A stretch of DNA of 64,000 nucleotides from Pseudeuparius sepicola (GCA_963920635.1 OY987302.1:45697500-45761499); one strand, 5' to 3'; numbered from the stretch's first letter, positions 1 through 12,570 are shown. Made by a program: numbers and translations. Notes: a model not told the origin generated them from the letters alone.

Positions 1-375
1 TATGCTCTTTACGCCAAAATACCTTTGGCCAAGAGAACTGTGTAACAGCTTTATCTGTGCTTTTTCACGAATTATACCACTCTCACATTATTTTCCGTGG
101 TATATGTTTGAACAAATGCTATCCTAGTAACGGCAAAAGTTCGGCCCTAATAGCAGTGAAACCGAAATAATAGTAATTGCCACCCTTCCCCCGCACAAGC
201 ACCTGGTTGCTTCTGGGTATTGGTAAGTTAAGAATTAATATTATTTATTATTTCCCCAAAAATTACCAAATGTATTCATTGCAAATGGGTCCGAAAATAT
301 TTATTAGATCTTTTCTGACTCGTTTACATCATTAGAGTTCATACTAGCGTCACTAAGAAACAACGCATAGTTATA
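1..375. other. Unassigned AT-rich sequence
   Basis: I see no coding, RNA or repeat signal here. It ends at the TA that flanks the first foldback element. Confidence 0.5.
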
Positions 376-1124
376 CAGTGTGTCCTAATTTGATACTGGA
401 CACCTCAGAAATATATGAAGGGCAAAGGAAACAAATGGTCCCTATTTTTTTATTGGTATTACCAAGGGAGAGTATCTCATAGGCGGTGGTATTTGGATGG
501 GGTATTTATTCCATGGCCTGCTATGATTTTTTAAAATAGCAAATTTTCAAGAAACCCTATTAGGGATTTTTTTACGGCAAAATGTTATCAAGAAAACTTG
601 TTCAGAATGAAAAACTGAGTAGAATTACAAAATATCAAAAGTCTAGGCCTACTTTGAGTTTTAGCTTTTTCGCCTTTTTCTCCCACTTTTTTCTTAGAAA
701 AGTGTCCTTCCTGGAGCTTTGACATCAAAATTTCATTTTTTCACTATTATCAAGTTTCCTTAATAATATTTTAACGTGAAAGCTCCAGAAAGGACACATT
801 TCTAAGAAAAAAGTGGGAGAAAAAGGCAAAAAAACTATAAATCAAAGTAGGCCTAGACTTTTGAAAATTTGCAATTCTACTCAGTTTTTCTTTCTTAACA
901 AGTTTTCTTAATGACATTTTGCCGTAAAAAAATCCCTAATAGGGTTTCTTGAAAATTAGCTATTTTAAAAAATCATAGCAGGCCATGAAATAATTACCCC
1001 ATCCAAATACCACCGCCTATGAGATACTCTCCCTTGGGACTACCAATAAAAAAAATAGAGACTATTTGTTTTCCTTGTCCTTCATATAGTTCTGAGGTGT
1101 CCAGTATCAAATTGGAACACACTG
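376..1124. mobile_element. Foldback (long-TIR) Tc1/mariner-type MITE, family F1
   Basis: The left end begins CAGTGTGTCC and the right end closes GGAACACACTG, with TA on both sides (374-375 and 1125-1126). The two arms are near-complete reverse complements over roughly 330-370 bp each and meet around position 750. Recognisable arm landmarks are GTCTAGGCCTACTTTGA and its inverse, and GGCGGTGGTATTTGG and its inverse. There is no transposase. TA duplication with CAGTG ends is the Tc1/mariner pattern. The nested element at 3617-4068 shares the inner arm sequence, so the two are one family. Confidence 0.9.
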
Positions 1125-1289
1125 TAGATTTCTAATTTGTAAAAAGTGTGGATAGACATATGAACAATAATATTAGAAAATTAACAAATTCATGAAATGA
1201 ATCCTTCTTACTTTTTTAGCTGTTTCCAAACCACCTCTTTGGGTATTAACAAACCTGTTTTCCAATCTATTTGACAAACGGAAACTATA

Positions 1290-1860
1290 CAGTGTGGTCA
1301 AGTTGGTGCATGTTCCATAGTCATATTAGGCGCACTTAGAATGGTTGCAGGTCTCCTGAGAAAAAATATTTTTTTGGAAAACGATAATTGCCTAATTTTT
1401 TTTAATATTCACCCTAAACTCCTTCATTTATTAATCAAAATTGAATCATTTTCGCATAACATTGTTCGACTGCAAGCATATTTGTAAAATTAAGATAGAT
1501 TTTTAATTTTTTAGGGAATCACAAATTTCATGTTTGTTGCAACGATATTAAACAAAACTTTAACATTTCGCAAAAATTCTTTAGAACAAGGTAAAACATT
1601 AAAACTATCATTTAAGGTGCAAAATTTTTATTTTAAATGTTTATTAAGAAACTGTGGAAATTAATTAACGAAAAAAATTGTCTTAGGAGGCTGTATTTTG
1701 GTATTTAGTCATAGCTTTTAATTCTAAATAACTTTTCTTAATAATATTTTGTTGAATTTTCTGAAATAAGGGTACTTTGCTCTTGTACAATTTTTCTATT
1801 TTTTTACCTACCTGCCCTGTATGCTGTTTAACTTGCAACCATTCTAAGTGCACCTAATAT
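1290..1860. mobile_element. Partial foldback element, family F2
   Basis: It starts CAGTGTGGTCA after TA (1288-1289) and continues TTGGTGCATGTTCCA...CATATTAGGCGCACTTAGAATGG. The inverse (CCATTCTAAGTGCACC...TAATATGAT) ends near 1860. The outer end of the right arm is missing, so the closing CCACACTG is absent. The complete relative is 11499-12394. Against that copy, the start has lost about 60 bp between the end motif and TTGGTGCATG. Confidence 0.75.
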
Positions 1861-2066
1861 GATACATCATACATTTATGATTCATCATAAATACATAAGT
1901 ATATACATCCACTTTCGGCAATATTGTCGCAATAAACAACAACCCTGTAACAACCCCATGGAGTCACCTCGGCGGCGTCTTTCAACTGCGTCGGCAGTTA
2001 CGAGGCGCTCGAAGGAGTAGGGGACCCATGTCGACGCGAATACATAATAGTTATTTATGCAACAAG

Positions 2067-2166
2067 TGCATAAAGTAGTACTTTTTTTCATGAATGGGAA
2101 AGTTGCGCGCACGAACCGCAGGTGAGTGCGCGCAATCCCATGAATGAAAAAGAGACACTTTATGCA
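2067..2166. repeat. Imperfect inverted repeat (short foldback)
   Basis: GCATAAAGT...TTCATGAATGGGAAAGTTGCGCGCAC on the left is mirrored by GTGCGCGCAATCCCATGAATGAA...ACTTTATGC on the right, around a loop of about 16 bases containing GAACCGCAG. The arms are about 40 bp with a few mismatches. This could be a short MITE; no flanking duplication is obvious. Confidence 0.65.
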
Positions 2167-2511
2167 TGAGTTTCATACATTATTTTTTATACGATCGTGC
2201 TTAAACATTGAAATATTTTGGATGGGATTTTTGTGTTATATACTAAAGGGCATATAAATGCACTATGGTTTTCAATTACGAGGATTATAATATTTAGATC
2301 ACAGTCTCACTACGTTTACACATAGTATTGAAATCGATTTGAATATGTTTCTAGAATTATTGAAAACCGCATGAAGAGATTTTGAGATTGATTTGAATCT
2401 CAAAATAAATTTTCTTATTTTCGGGATTTAACGCCACATTTACCATTTATGAAAACACCAAACTGCATTAAACTGAATTCGATTCCAAACTCCATGTAAA
2501 CGTAGTAAGGA

Positions 2512-2553
2512 AGTTTAGAGTGAAAAAAAGTTAACTTTTTTTCACTCTAAACT
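2512..2553. repeat. Perfect 42-bp palindrome
   Basis: Two 21-bp arms meet with no spacer at GTTAAC (2530-2535). The outer part is AGTTTAGAGTG and its inverse CACTCTAAACT, and the inner part is an A7/T7 run. A partial third copy of the GAGTGAAAAAAAGT motif follows at about 2559. Confidence 0.85.
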
Positions 2554-3584
2554 GCTCAGAGTGAAAAAAAGTAAGTTTTTTTTTAACTTGTTAAAAAAAG
2601 ATATACTTTAGGCATTTAAAAAGGTTAAAAAAAGTAAAGTTTTTATAACGATCGTATAAAAAAAGCATTGTCGCGTACCACAGACGCCATTATAATTATT
2701 ACATTAACATTACTGCTCTGTAGTCGATTAATAGCCATTACGCTATAATGAAAATGTAGTTTAAGACTCATCTTTGTTCTCCCCACGCCCCAGGGGTACG
2801 CGCGCCATATCTTGGTTGTGCAATTAATAAAAAAATTCTCATTTCTTTGAAGTGATTTACTCTTTGAAGCGTTTGCTCTTTTTGGGTGAATGTCTATTGC
2901 AAATAAACACGCTCTCCCCGCAACCAAAAATTTCACATTTAACTTCCAGACTCCACCACTTGAGGCACACTCGGAATACTGCAGCTGCAGTTCCTCGATG
3001 CTGCGGTCCAACGGACACCGTTATACGATTAATGCAAACCGGCTTTCGGCCATGGCGGTATGATTTGTTAGGGGCGCCATTCCCTTTTCCAACAGGAAAA
3101 TAAGCCAAATTAATGAGAACGCGATCCTATGCACTGGGGGGTTAGGTTTTAGAATTGAATATATTTATTACAAACAGACGTAATGATTTTGAGACTTACA
3201 AATTCTAGTCTTGAAAGTGTTCAAAGCTTTGGTTTCTGTTCCTGCTCACTGAGAGTAGATACTAAAAAAAATTAAAAAATCTTTTTAAATCAAACTTTTA
3301 TAACCATGTACTAAAACACCGATTAGGTTCTACTAGATTTCATTGTGTGCAAAATTTTAGCTCAATCGGTTTAACAAAGGCAGTCCAACAAACAGATATG
3401 ATCGGGTCCAAAACGACGTCCGACAATAAATCAAAAAATCTTGGTTGGTAAAGCAGTTTGTGTTCATTTTGCAAAGTTTTGTGTATTGTATAAAATTGTA
3501 GTTTGGGTTTATTTTCTTTTGTTTTTTTGTGTAATCATATAAACAGTTGAGATCGACAGTGTTTGATTATTTTATGAATTTATA

Positions 3585-5563
3585 CAGGGTGGCCCACCAC
3601 GAACTGCATCGATTTACAGTGTGTCCACGGATTGAGTGCACGTGGGGTGTAAATGACAAAAAAATTTCGAGTTGAAATTTGACCTTTTGGGGATCAGCTC
3701 TGCTTGATTTGAAACTAATTTGTGACGTAATTTTAGTTTCGAAAAATCGCGTATGCCTTGGGAATTTTGAAAAAACTAATTTTCCACATCAGTAAAGTGC
3801 CCTTTCTGTAGGTTTTACGATAAAATGTTATTAAGGAAACATGTTCAGAATGAAGAACTGAGTAGGTTTGCGAAATTTCGAAAGTCTAGGCCTACTTTGA
3901 TTTTTTGGCATTTTTTCCCACTTTTCTTTAGAAAAGTGCACTTTGTGTAGCTTTCACATTAAAATGTTATTAAGAAAACTTGCAGAGCTGATCCCCAAAA
4001 GGTCAAATTTCAACTCGAAATTTTTTTGTCATTTACACCCCACGTGCACTCAATCCGTGGACACACTGTATATATATGGAAAACTAAATGTAGGAAAATT
4101 CTGAAAATTTGGCACCTCACCAATGCCGATGGGCGCTTCTCAACTAAAATATGTTGGTGAATCTGGCACTTCCGGTTATACAGGAAGTCGATATCAACTT
4201 CCTTATCTCAAATGGAACACTCTGTATATTATTGCATTTTTGGATTCTAGGTATCATTTTGGAACAAAAATATGTAACATGTCCTATGTCTAAATCCAAC
4301 CGTTTTTGAGATATTTGCATTTTTACGAAAAAAATTACAGGTGCAGACGTAAAGTCAATTAGCAATTCATACGAGGAAACCTCGAAATTTCAAAACGAAT
4401 TTTTGGCATCGTGTAACAGTAGCCTAGTGATCTCTGCTGAGAAATAAGTCCGTTCTTACAAAATATGAATAAAAATTACATAAAAATTTTCTTAAATCTC
4501 GAAATTTTCAAATGGAAACCCCCATTTTTTTAATGCGATCTTATTCACCACTAAAAATGATGACAACTTTGTGTAAGGTTTCCTATAGGTACCTAAATGC
4601 AGAAAATTTCGATTAATTTACGAAAAATCCACTCTTTGCCCATAAAATGCGGGGTTTGCTTAACGCTTGGAAAATCATATTAGCCGTGGACGTTGAAAAG
4701 ACAATCGCGGCTGAGGAAATGTCACTTGGTTTATAAATTATTGTCAACAATAATGCCGGCGCGCTTAAATTACACAAACGAAGATTATTTCAATTTGTTT
4801 ATTATCTACGGAGAATGCAACAAAGTAATATCAAGAACGTGCGATACATAATCTTCGTTTTTGTAATTTAAGCGCGCCGGCATTATTGTTGACAATAATT
4901 TATAAACCAAGTGACATTTCCTCAGCCGCGATTGTCTTTCCAACGTCCACGGCTAATATGATTTTCCAAGCGTTAAGCAAACCCCGCATTTTATGGGCGA
5001 AAAGTGTTTTTTACACAAAGTTGTCATCATTTTTAGTGTTGAATAAGATCGCATTAAAACAAATGGGGGTTTCCGTTTAAAAATTTCGAGATTTAAGCAC
5101 ATTTTGAATGTAATTTTTATTTATATTTTGTAAACACCCTGTATAAGAACGGATTTATTTCTCAGCAGAGATCACTAGCTCAGGGCTTATGTTACACGAT
5201 GCCAAACACATTCGTTTTGAAATTTCGCGGTTTCCTCGTATAAATTGCTAATTGACTTTAGGTCTGCACCTGTAATTTTTTTCGGAAAAATACAAATATC
5301 TCATAAACGGTTGGATTTAGACATAGGACATGTTGCATGTTTTTGTTCCGAAGTGATGCTTATAATCCAAAAATGCAATAATCTACAGGGTGTTGAGATA
5401 AGAAAGTTGATATCGACTTTCGGTATAACCGGAACTGCCAGATTCACCAAAATATTTTAGTTGAGCCGCGCCCATCGGCATTGGTGAGGTGCCAAATTAT
5501 CAGAATTTTCCTACTTTTAGTTTTCGATATATAGATCGATGCAGTTCGTGGTGGGCCACCCTG
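3585..5563. mobile_element. Large foldback element, family F3, carrying a nested F1 insertion
   Basis: The ends are CAGGGTGGCCCACCACG and its inverse CGTGGTGGGCCACCCTG, flanked by TA within TATA on both sides. The arms run inward to a centre near 4800, where a GCGCGCTTAAATTACA segment and its inverse flank a loop of about 90 bases. The left arm is longer because the element at 3617-4068 is inserted in it. Open frames at 4144-4365 (minus) and 5245-5460 (plus) translate to nearly the same peptide only because they are the two arms of the inverted repeat. I do not regard them as genes. Confidence 0.9.
3617..4068. mobile_element. F1-family foldback MITE nested in the left arm of F3
   Basis: It starts CAGTGTGTCCACGGATTG and ends CAATCCGTGGACACACTG, flanked by TA at 3615-3616 and 4069-4070. 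Inner arm landmarks (AGTCTAGGCCTACTTTGA, TTAGAAAAGTGCAC) are shared with the element at 376-1124. The uninterrupted right arm of the host element (5470-5560) has no counterpart of it, which shows it is a later insertion. Confidence 0.9.
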
Positions 5564-5789
5564 TATATTATGCTCAAAACCCTGAAGCAGCGAGCAAAAC
5601 TATAAATAAGAACTAAATGTTTTAAAAATATAGACCTTTTCATATTCAGCGACTCAGTGTTTAGTTAAATGCTGAAAATTTTCTCCAGTATCAAAAATAT
5701 GATCGTTGTTATCTATTTAGTGTTATACAAAGCAACAAAAGGCTTTAAAAATTTAAATTATTGATAAAAATCGAAGACAACATTGAATT

Positions 5790-7565
5790 CATTGAATTTT
5801 AATTTGTTTTTTCGCCACCAAACTGGTTAAAAGACAACTTTTTCAAGTTGCCTGGAAAACTAATAAATTCTTAACAGTAAATAAAAATAAAATTTAAACT
5901 AAACTTTAAACTTGTAACTCAAAAAATATCTTCAACAAATTTGTTTCCTGAGCTTTCGGAGAATAAATCTTCCTCCTTTCTCAAAGATCATGTCCCGTCA
6001 AAGTGAAATGACAGATTAATAAATTTCAGGTTAAAATGTCATGAACAGAAACAATAGCCTAGCCACCTGTTTGATATTGTAACCCTGTGTTCTATCTGAT
6101 TATTATTTGTACTAACTTCTCTTTGAATCGGTGGCAATAATATTTTACTGAACATTCAGCAACACAGTTGTCTGAATTTCCTAGAATAAATGCCGATTCT
6201 TTAATGTTTCGTCTATTTCCTACTTCTTCTTTGAGAATTGGTTTGGGCCTATCCCTCAAAATCCTATGATTGTTATTAAAAGAGTGCTCACATATTTTGG
6301 ACTTAGAAATTTCATTTTGCCTGATATAATTTTTATGTTCTTTTAAACGAACGTTGAATGGCCTACATACAAGTCTCCCCAACACACAACTTTCCACGTT
6401 CGCAAGGAATTTTATAAATGCATTTTTTTTTACTTTGTTTCTCATTAAATGGTTTCGTTTTAACCAGCATCGATCTTAATGTATTTTTTGTTTTAAATAC
6501 TGTTCTGACATTAAAACGATTGCTTATGCGTTTTAGCTTATCTGATAATCCAGGAATATAAGGAATAATTAAATTTACTGGTCCGTCCACCAGATTTATT
6601 TCTCTAATTCTATTATCATCGTTATTTTGTTGGCAATCCTGAAAAACTTGCTCAATAAATTCAGTAGGATAACTATTCTTCTCAAGAACATGTTTTATAT
6701 GTTTAATTTCCTCCTCAAATTTTGTGTTATTAGAACAAATCTCTTTAGCCCTGTCATACAAACTTTTAATTACTCCTTTTTTAACACTAATATAATGATT
6801 GGAGTTAAAATGGAGATATCTATTAGAATGTGTTGGTTTTCTGTAGACACTAGTTTCTATACTATCTGATTTCAGTATAGAAATATCTAATAAAGGTAAT
6901 TGATTATTATTTCCAATTTAGAAGGTTTTTGCGAGTTTATAAAATTTAATAATGAATTTAAATCATCTACTCCATGTTCCCATATAACAAATATGTCATC
7001 CACCAAACATTAGGTTGGTGAACATATCTAGTCAACTCATTTTGTTCAAAATCTTCCATAAATAAATTGCTTATGAATGGTGATAATGGAGACCCCATAG
7101 CTATTCCAAATTCCTGCTGGTAAAATTCATTTCCTAGTTGAAAATAAGTGGTTTTAACCCAGAGTCTGGTTGGTTCTAATATTGCATCTATATTCAAATT
7201 TGTCCTTTCTACCAAAAGTCTGATCATTTTCTAACTTTCTGCGTAAAATATTCAATGATTTGTCAACAGGGACATTAGTAAAAAGACTAACCACATCGAA
7301 GCTAGCTAATATACAATGATCCGGGAATTAATGTTCCCTAATTTTTTCCAAAAAATGATTACTGTTTCTGATAAATGAATTTGAGTTTCCTATTAACGGA
7401 TTAACAATTTTAAGTAAATATTTTCTAACGAATAACATGATGAATTTATTGAACTTGCAGTGGGGCGAAGATCCATACAAGTGTGGAGGTTTTTAATGAT
7501 GGGGGTTAAGAGTGTTTGTTTGGTGGCGAAAAACCCAATTAAAATTCAGTGGATCTGTTTACGCC
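5790..7565 (-). mobile_element. Decayed Penelope-like retroelement
   Basis: The element is bounded by an inverted pair of about 33 bp. GAATTTTAATTTG...TTCGCCACCAAAC lies at about 5793-5825, and its inverse GTTTGGTGGCGAAAAAC...ATTAAAATTC at about 7527-7560. Between them the minus strand reads as a Penelope-type polyprotein, reverse transcriptase followed by GIY-YIG endonuclease, broken by several frameshifts. Penelope-like elements are known for variable terminal repeat arrangements, including inverted ones, so the pair may mark the element ends. The exact boundaries are inference. Confidence 0.75.
6092..7440 (-). pseudogene. Penelope-like reverse transcriptase / GIY-YIG endonuclease, frameshifted
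   Basis: Reading the minus strand from about 7440 down gives the motifs in order. FDVVSLFTNVPVDK is RT motif A, at about 7300-7258. GIAMGSPLSPFISNLFMEDFE is motif B, at about 7103-7041. VDDIFVIWEHG is the motif C catalytic aspartate pair, at about 7000-6965 and shifted one frame. PLLDISILKSD and SVYRKPTHSNRYL follow at about 6900-6830. The thumb and linker are IPYIPGLSDKLKRI and FKTKNTLRSML. The GIY-YIG domain follows with YKIPCERG, CVGET, RPFNVRLKEHK and KSKICEHS, ending near 6092. This order and these motifs are diagnostic of Penelope-like elements, which prime and integrate at chromosome targets using the C-terminal nuclease. At least three frameshifts separate the blocks, so the copy is dead. 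Confidence 0.88.
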
Positions 7566-10500
7566 ACAAATAAATTTTAGAAAATATTTACAACATTGTA
7601 TTGTTGTAAAAATGTAAACTAAGGAATGAATCTGCCACAGTCAAATGTATCAATTCAATTATTTGCAAGCCGTCTTCCAATTTTGAAAGCTTTCCTATAA
7701 GTAGCGTACAAAATTATATTTAAAATAAAATAAAATGTGTAAAAATTGATTCACCTGTAACAAAATGTTTTGAAGCAAACTTTAAATTTCTTTTTGTTAT
7801 TTCATCTGCTTTTTAGAGCAGTTCTACATTCATGTTCTTTGATAGAGCAAAGTTTGCGTCTACGTTTTTTATGTTTAAAGCTCAAAACACTTGGAATTCG
7901 AGTAAATCTAACTTCGTTTCATCTTATACGCAATCAGTTAATAACCCGACTATTATCTCTTTTTGATATTAGAGCTGCAGAAGTTTTTACAGATTTCTGC
8001 TTACGCCTGGGGACCCTGAGGTATACAGAAACCTGTAACAACCAAGGTAAGCCCCTGGCGTATACAGAAATCTGTAACAGAAATCGGCAACGCCTCAGAT
8101 CTTTGTCTATCTCAGATTATTTTTAATAAACTATTATACACCTAGTTGTTTTTGAAAATGTTTACCTAATTAACTGAAAGCTATAACGTTAGAATGTATT
8201 AGTTTGTTGATTTATATTTGTTATTGTTATAGTCAACGGCGCCATATGTTTTTACAGAAAAATAATCTGTAGCCGTGAGAAGCGTTGACTGACGTAAACG
8301 GTAAGAAATCTTATAAATACTTCTGTCCATCCTAGGAGGGTTACAGAATTCTTATAGGGCAGAGGGAGTCAAGTTTTATGACACTAGATGCCATCGGCGG
8401 AACAGCGCATGGTCCTAATAAATTGTCATATTATGACATGTGGGTTTTATCACTTTCATGCGAGCGTAGCTTTCAAAATGTACTTGAAATAAAAAGTGGT
8501 TCCCGGATTCTTCCAAGCTTGTGCATTGGGCATGTGATATTTGCGTTCGTGCACCATGATCTACTCAAATACAAGTCAGGCTGCGGCAGAATATCGAAGC
8601 AGTATCGAAAGCAGTTTCCGAATAAGCAAAATATGCCAAGTTCTGCAACTTATACTTGCCAATTACCAAAGCATTTTGTCCCATATGCCACGAGCCATTT
8701 CTTTTAAAATTATAATGGGGCACTATTCATTTTATTAGCTTATTGTTAGTTTTATCCAAAATTGAAACCAAAAAAATTATTTACATAGAAAAATTCATGT
8801 CTGATTGAAAGTTGGAATAGTTTAAAAATGATAATAAAAGAGAGTAAATTCTAAGCACTGAAGCTGAAAATTTTGGAAATTGTAATTATCTACAAATTGA
8901 AATTATTAGTGCTAATAATGAAGGTTTTGGTTTCAATAGCTGATGCAAGCGTAAAAATACCTACATTAAGTAAGTAGGTACCTATACCACGGTGCGTATT
9001 TAACGTCACTTCAGGAAACTGTTTCCCAAAAATTTAAAAACTTAAGAAAAGTTATGGAACTTGCCGGTTTTTCTCAAAATTTCGATTTTTTTAGATTTCT
9101 GAGAAAAAGTAAAAAGGAGTAAATTTACCATATGTTGGGGCAACTGCGCGCCGGGAGATGCGGGCCTCTGTGCGATGTTTACTAGCTGGGCTAGTCAGAA
9201 GCGCCGTTAGTTAGGGGTTCAAATGCACTTCTGAAAATATTTTCTTATTTTTTTGTTGAATTTTTATCCGCCTGTGGTTAAATGACTGAATAACCCTGTA
9301 GATATAATGTGATGTTGAGTAAAATTCGTTTGTCGAACTTTTGCCGTAAGTATATTGTTTCAAAAAACGAAGCTTTCTCACTTGTTAAAGTAACTTTATT
9401 TTTATAGTTCCAACTTCTCCAATTAAGACCCCCCCCCATTGCATTTCCAGCTTCTTGACGTCAGCATTCCAAAGCGCCATTCCACAATTTGACTAATGAA
9501 CCCAATCAACCCCCGATCTGCCTGACGTCAACATAATATGTCTGCAAATCATTGAATGTATGCAAAACAGCTCTCTATCGTGGCTGGTTAAATACGATGC
9601 ACTCCTGCGAGGAAAACAAACACAGTGTATTAGTGGACTCCACTACAATATGGAAAATTAACCAAAAATATATATTCTCCGATCTTCTCCAATTATAGAT
9701 AATGCCATATTAGTTTCAGTCAAGACTAAATTCTCTCGCGGGTTTTGACTGGCAATGAACCGTTCTTGAATTGAACCATGGACTACTTAATGCGCAGGCG
9801 CGATTAATGTACCGTTCTGTAACTGACATAAGTTGGAATGGTTCACATACTTATCTCGCAAATAAAAATACTGCAATCCATAAACGTTTGTAAATAACTG
9901 ATCGTCTGAGGTGACCTGTGAAAGTGGTACTTAAAAGGTAATAATATGGTGGTTCTTGCGTTCGAATAAAAATATTTTAACAGTGCATTCGGGCTGCTAT
10001 CGGGCCGCAACTATAAGGGTTGTTTTGCATTAATTCAATGATTTATGGGTTGGCGACTGGCCGAGTGGGCTTGATTGGGTTCGTTAGTGAAATTGTGGAA
10101 CTGCGCTTCGCTCGTCCGCATCGTCGAGAAGCTGCAATTGTGGTATTTGTAGGGTTTCTAGTGGGGAAGTTTCGGATATAAAAATATTATGGGCATATTT
10201 CAACGAGAGAAAAGCGGACACATGTTTCGGGGACGCAATAGCATCATATAGGCAAACCTGAATAGAAAGTTCTAAAATCACGATTAAAAGCTAACAATAA
10301 ATATTACAAGCTCTGCAAACAATAATAAAACTTACCAAAATAAAAATACATTGAAAAAATAAACGTAATATTAAACCTAATGGCGAATTACTAAATTTAC
10401 ACCTATCCCATTTGCAATGTCAAAATGTAATTTTAAAGTGCTTATCTATGTTAAGGTTAATTAAATTTGTTTTCATTTCAGGACAAACTGAATAACTCTA

Positions 10501-11308
10501 ACAAAAGAGCCGCATTGAATGCTATTGCCAGTTCTAGTTTTTATTATTTATATATGTTTAGTTAACATACAATTTATATAAAACTGACTGGAGAATAATA
10601 AAGGAGATATATGCTATTTATATGGAAACACGGAATGTCCAATTGTCAGCCAATAGCGCAGTTTTTTGTGTTACTGAAAAACGGAAACCTTGGCACAGAT
10701 TTTTTGGATTCTCTACCATCGAAAATGTGATAATGTTAAGAACTATTATTTAAGATGTTATTACAAAAAATACATTAAAAGTTCAATTTTGTGGGACCGT
10801 GATCTCAAGTCGCCGATTGCCAGCAACTGCTGAAAATTTTTTGCTATTGTATTTACAGTGTAGGTGCATATCACTTTAACTCGAGACAATTCATTATTTT
10901 TAACGGGTTGTTGTTATTTGATATAACAAAAGGCACATTCTAATACATAATTTTTGATAATTAAAAATTTCAATAGTCTGCTATAATCAAAAAATACCCT
11001 AAAAATAAGGAAAGTAAAAATTTTTTTTTTTCCGAGCCTCGACAATAAGTTTAGACATTATTGTTAAGTAAAATACACTAAACTTAATCTGATTTTTAAT
11101 TTAGTTTACGCTTTTTACATCTTCTTATTAAGTAAATCAGTCTTCTTATTAAGTAAATATAGTCACAAACCGAGGCAATAATAACTTATTTAAGTTTTGG
11201 AACATAAAATGAGAAAAAAGTTTTTTTGTAAATTGCCATATATTCAAAAACCTCAAAACAGTCATGAAAAGCTTAGAAGGCGACACTAAAGTAAGCCATT
11301 ATTATAAG
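7566..11308. other. Unassigned AT-rich region
   Basis: Only minor structure is visible. A hairpin pairs TACAGATTTCTGCTTACGCC (about 7988) with its near-inverse at about 8055-8078. A fragment of the M1 MITE lies at 8272-8296. A direct repeat TCTTATTAAGTAAAT occurs twice around 11122-11158. Open frames at 7770-8126 and 8378-8738 show no recognisable domain, and I do not support them as genes. Confidence 0.45.
8272..8296. repeat. Fragment of the M1 MITE
   Basis: The sequence CCGTGAGAAG directly joined to CGTTGACTGACGTA reproduces two blocks that lie about 25 bp apart in the intact M1 elements at 14921 and 27516. It is probably a rearranged end, and nothing else of the element remains. Confidence 0.4.
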
Positions 11309-11309
11309 A

Positions 11310-12570
11310 TTTTTTCAATAAGTAGGCCTTGGCGAGATGCCAGGCCCATTGCCCCTCAAATGTGTCCATAGATATTCAAAACCCGGCCAATAAAGTATCA
11401 TTTAATGTGTCAGCCTCATTTCGGAATTGTTACCTATTACAACGCAATCTTTTAGTATAAGTATTTTGGTCGGCTGAACGACAAAAATATTTTCTATACA
11501 GTGTGGTCATTTAAGTGTGCAATATATGGGATTTTTTTATTGATTGCACAATGAAAATACAAATATTCCCGAAAGTTGGTGCATGTTCGATAATCATATT
11601 AGGCGCAAGTTGCAAGTCAAACAGCATACAGGTTAGGTAAAAAAAATATAAAAATTGTACAAGAGTAAAGTACCATTATTTTAGGAAATTCAGCAAAATG
11701 GTAATAAGAAAAGTCGTCTATAATTAAAAGTTATGCCTAAATACCAAAACATGGCCTCCTAAGAAAAAAAATATTTTTTTGAAAAACAATAATAATTTCC
11801 TCAGAAAAGTTTGTTTTAATATTCACCCTAAACAATTTTATAAATCAATCAAAATTAAATCAATTCCGCATAACTTTGTTCAAATTCAAGCCTATTTGTA
11901 ATATTAATTTAGATTTTTAATTTTTTAGGGAATCACAAATTTCATGTTTGTTGCAACGATATTAAACAAAACTTTAAAATTTCGCAAATTTCTTCCGAAC
12001 AAGATAAAACGTTAGTAATGATAATGTGTATATTAAAAACTATCAATTAAGATGAAAAATTTTTATTTTAAATGTTTGTTAAAAACTGTAGAAATTAATT
12101 GACGAAAAAAATGTTTTTCTTAGGAGGCTATATTTCGGTATAAAGGCATAGCTTTTAATTCTAAACAACTTTCCTTAATAACCTTTTTCTGAATTTTCTG
12201 AAATAATAAAGGGTACTTTACTCTTGTAAAATTTTTATATTTTTTGACCTACCCTGTATTATTGGACTTGCAACCATTTTAAGTGCGCCTAATATGATTA
12301 TCGAACATGCACCAACTTTAGGGAATATTTGTATTTTCGTTGTGAAATTAATAAAATAAATTCCCATATGTTGCACACTTAAATGACCACACTGTATAGA
12401 GTGCACGAGGCCGGCCACAGAAGGATTGCTGAGAAGTGTGCGCACCGTACCGCATCGTGCTCGATCTAGGTAACAGCGATAATAGAAAGAAAGCAACGGC
12501 ACGCGCGGTCGCCTCACTACTCATTCATGTAGTTTATTTGCCTCGGCCTTAGAGGCCTCGGCAACTTTTG
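11310..12570 (+). repeat. Dispersed repeat D1, copy A, split by an F2 foldback
   Basis: The left part (11310-11496) has TTCAATAAGTAGGCCTTGGC, AAAACCCGGCCAATAAAG and GAATTGTTACCTAT, shared with copies at 26224-26694 (inverted) and 44157-44614. The right part (about 12397-12570) ends with the shared GCCTCGGCC...GGCCTCGGCAAC motif. The F2 element at 11499-12394 sits between them. The middle of this copy diverges strongly from the others. No protein domain is recognised in any copy. Confidence 0.65.
11499..12394. mobile_element. Complete foldback element, family F2
   Basis: The ends are CAGTGTGGTCATTTAAGTG and CACTTAAATGACCACACTG, with TA on both sides (11497-11498 and 12395-12396). The arms of about 400 bp include GTTGGTGCATGTTCGATAATC and AGGCGCA...CAAGT and their inverses. 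An internal TACAGGTTAGGT / ACCTACCCTGTA pair at about 11629 and 12244 suggests a second, inner set of ends. It has no coding content, and its insertion splits repeat D1. Confidence 0.9.

Larger units (their letters stand above)
1867..3584. other. Unassigned region with two small hairpins
   Basis: Apart from the hairpins listed at 2067-2166 and 2512-2553 I see no repeat or gene. An open frame of 122 codons on the minus strand (2643-3011) has no recognisable domain, and the sequence around it is not coding-like. Confidence 0.45.

Noticed and set aside
1885..2112. 75-codon cysteine-rich minus-strand frame
   Set aside because: Overlaps an inverted repeat and lacks any recognisable pattern beyond scattered cysteines.
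2643..3011. 122-codon minus-strand open frame as a gene
   Set aside because: No domain or gene-like composition; overlapping frames on the other strand are equally open.
4144..5460. Two similar small proteins (4144-4365 minus, 5245-5460 plus)
   Set aside because: They are the two arms of the F3 foldback, so similarity follows from the palindrome.
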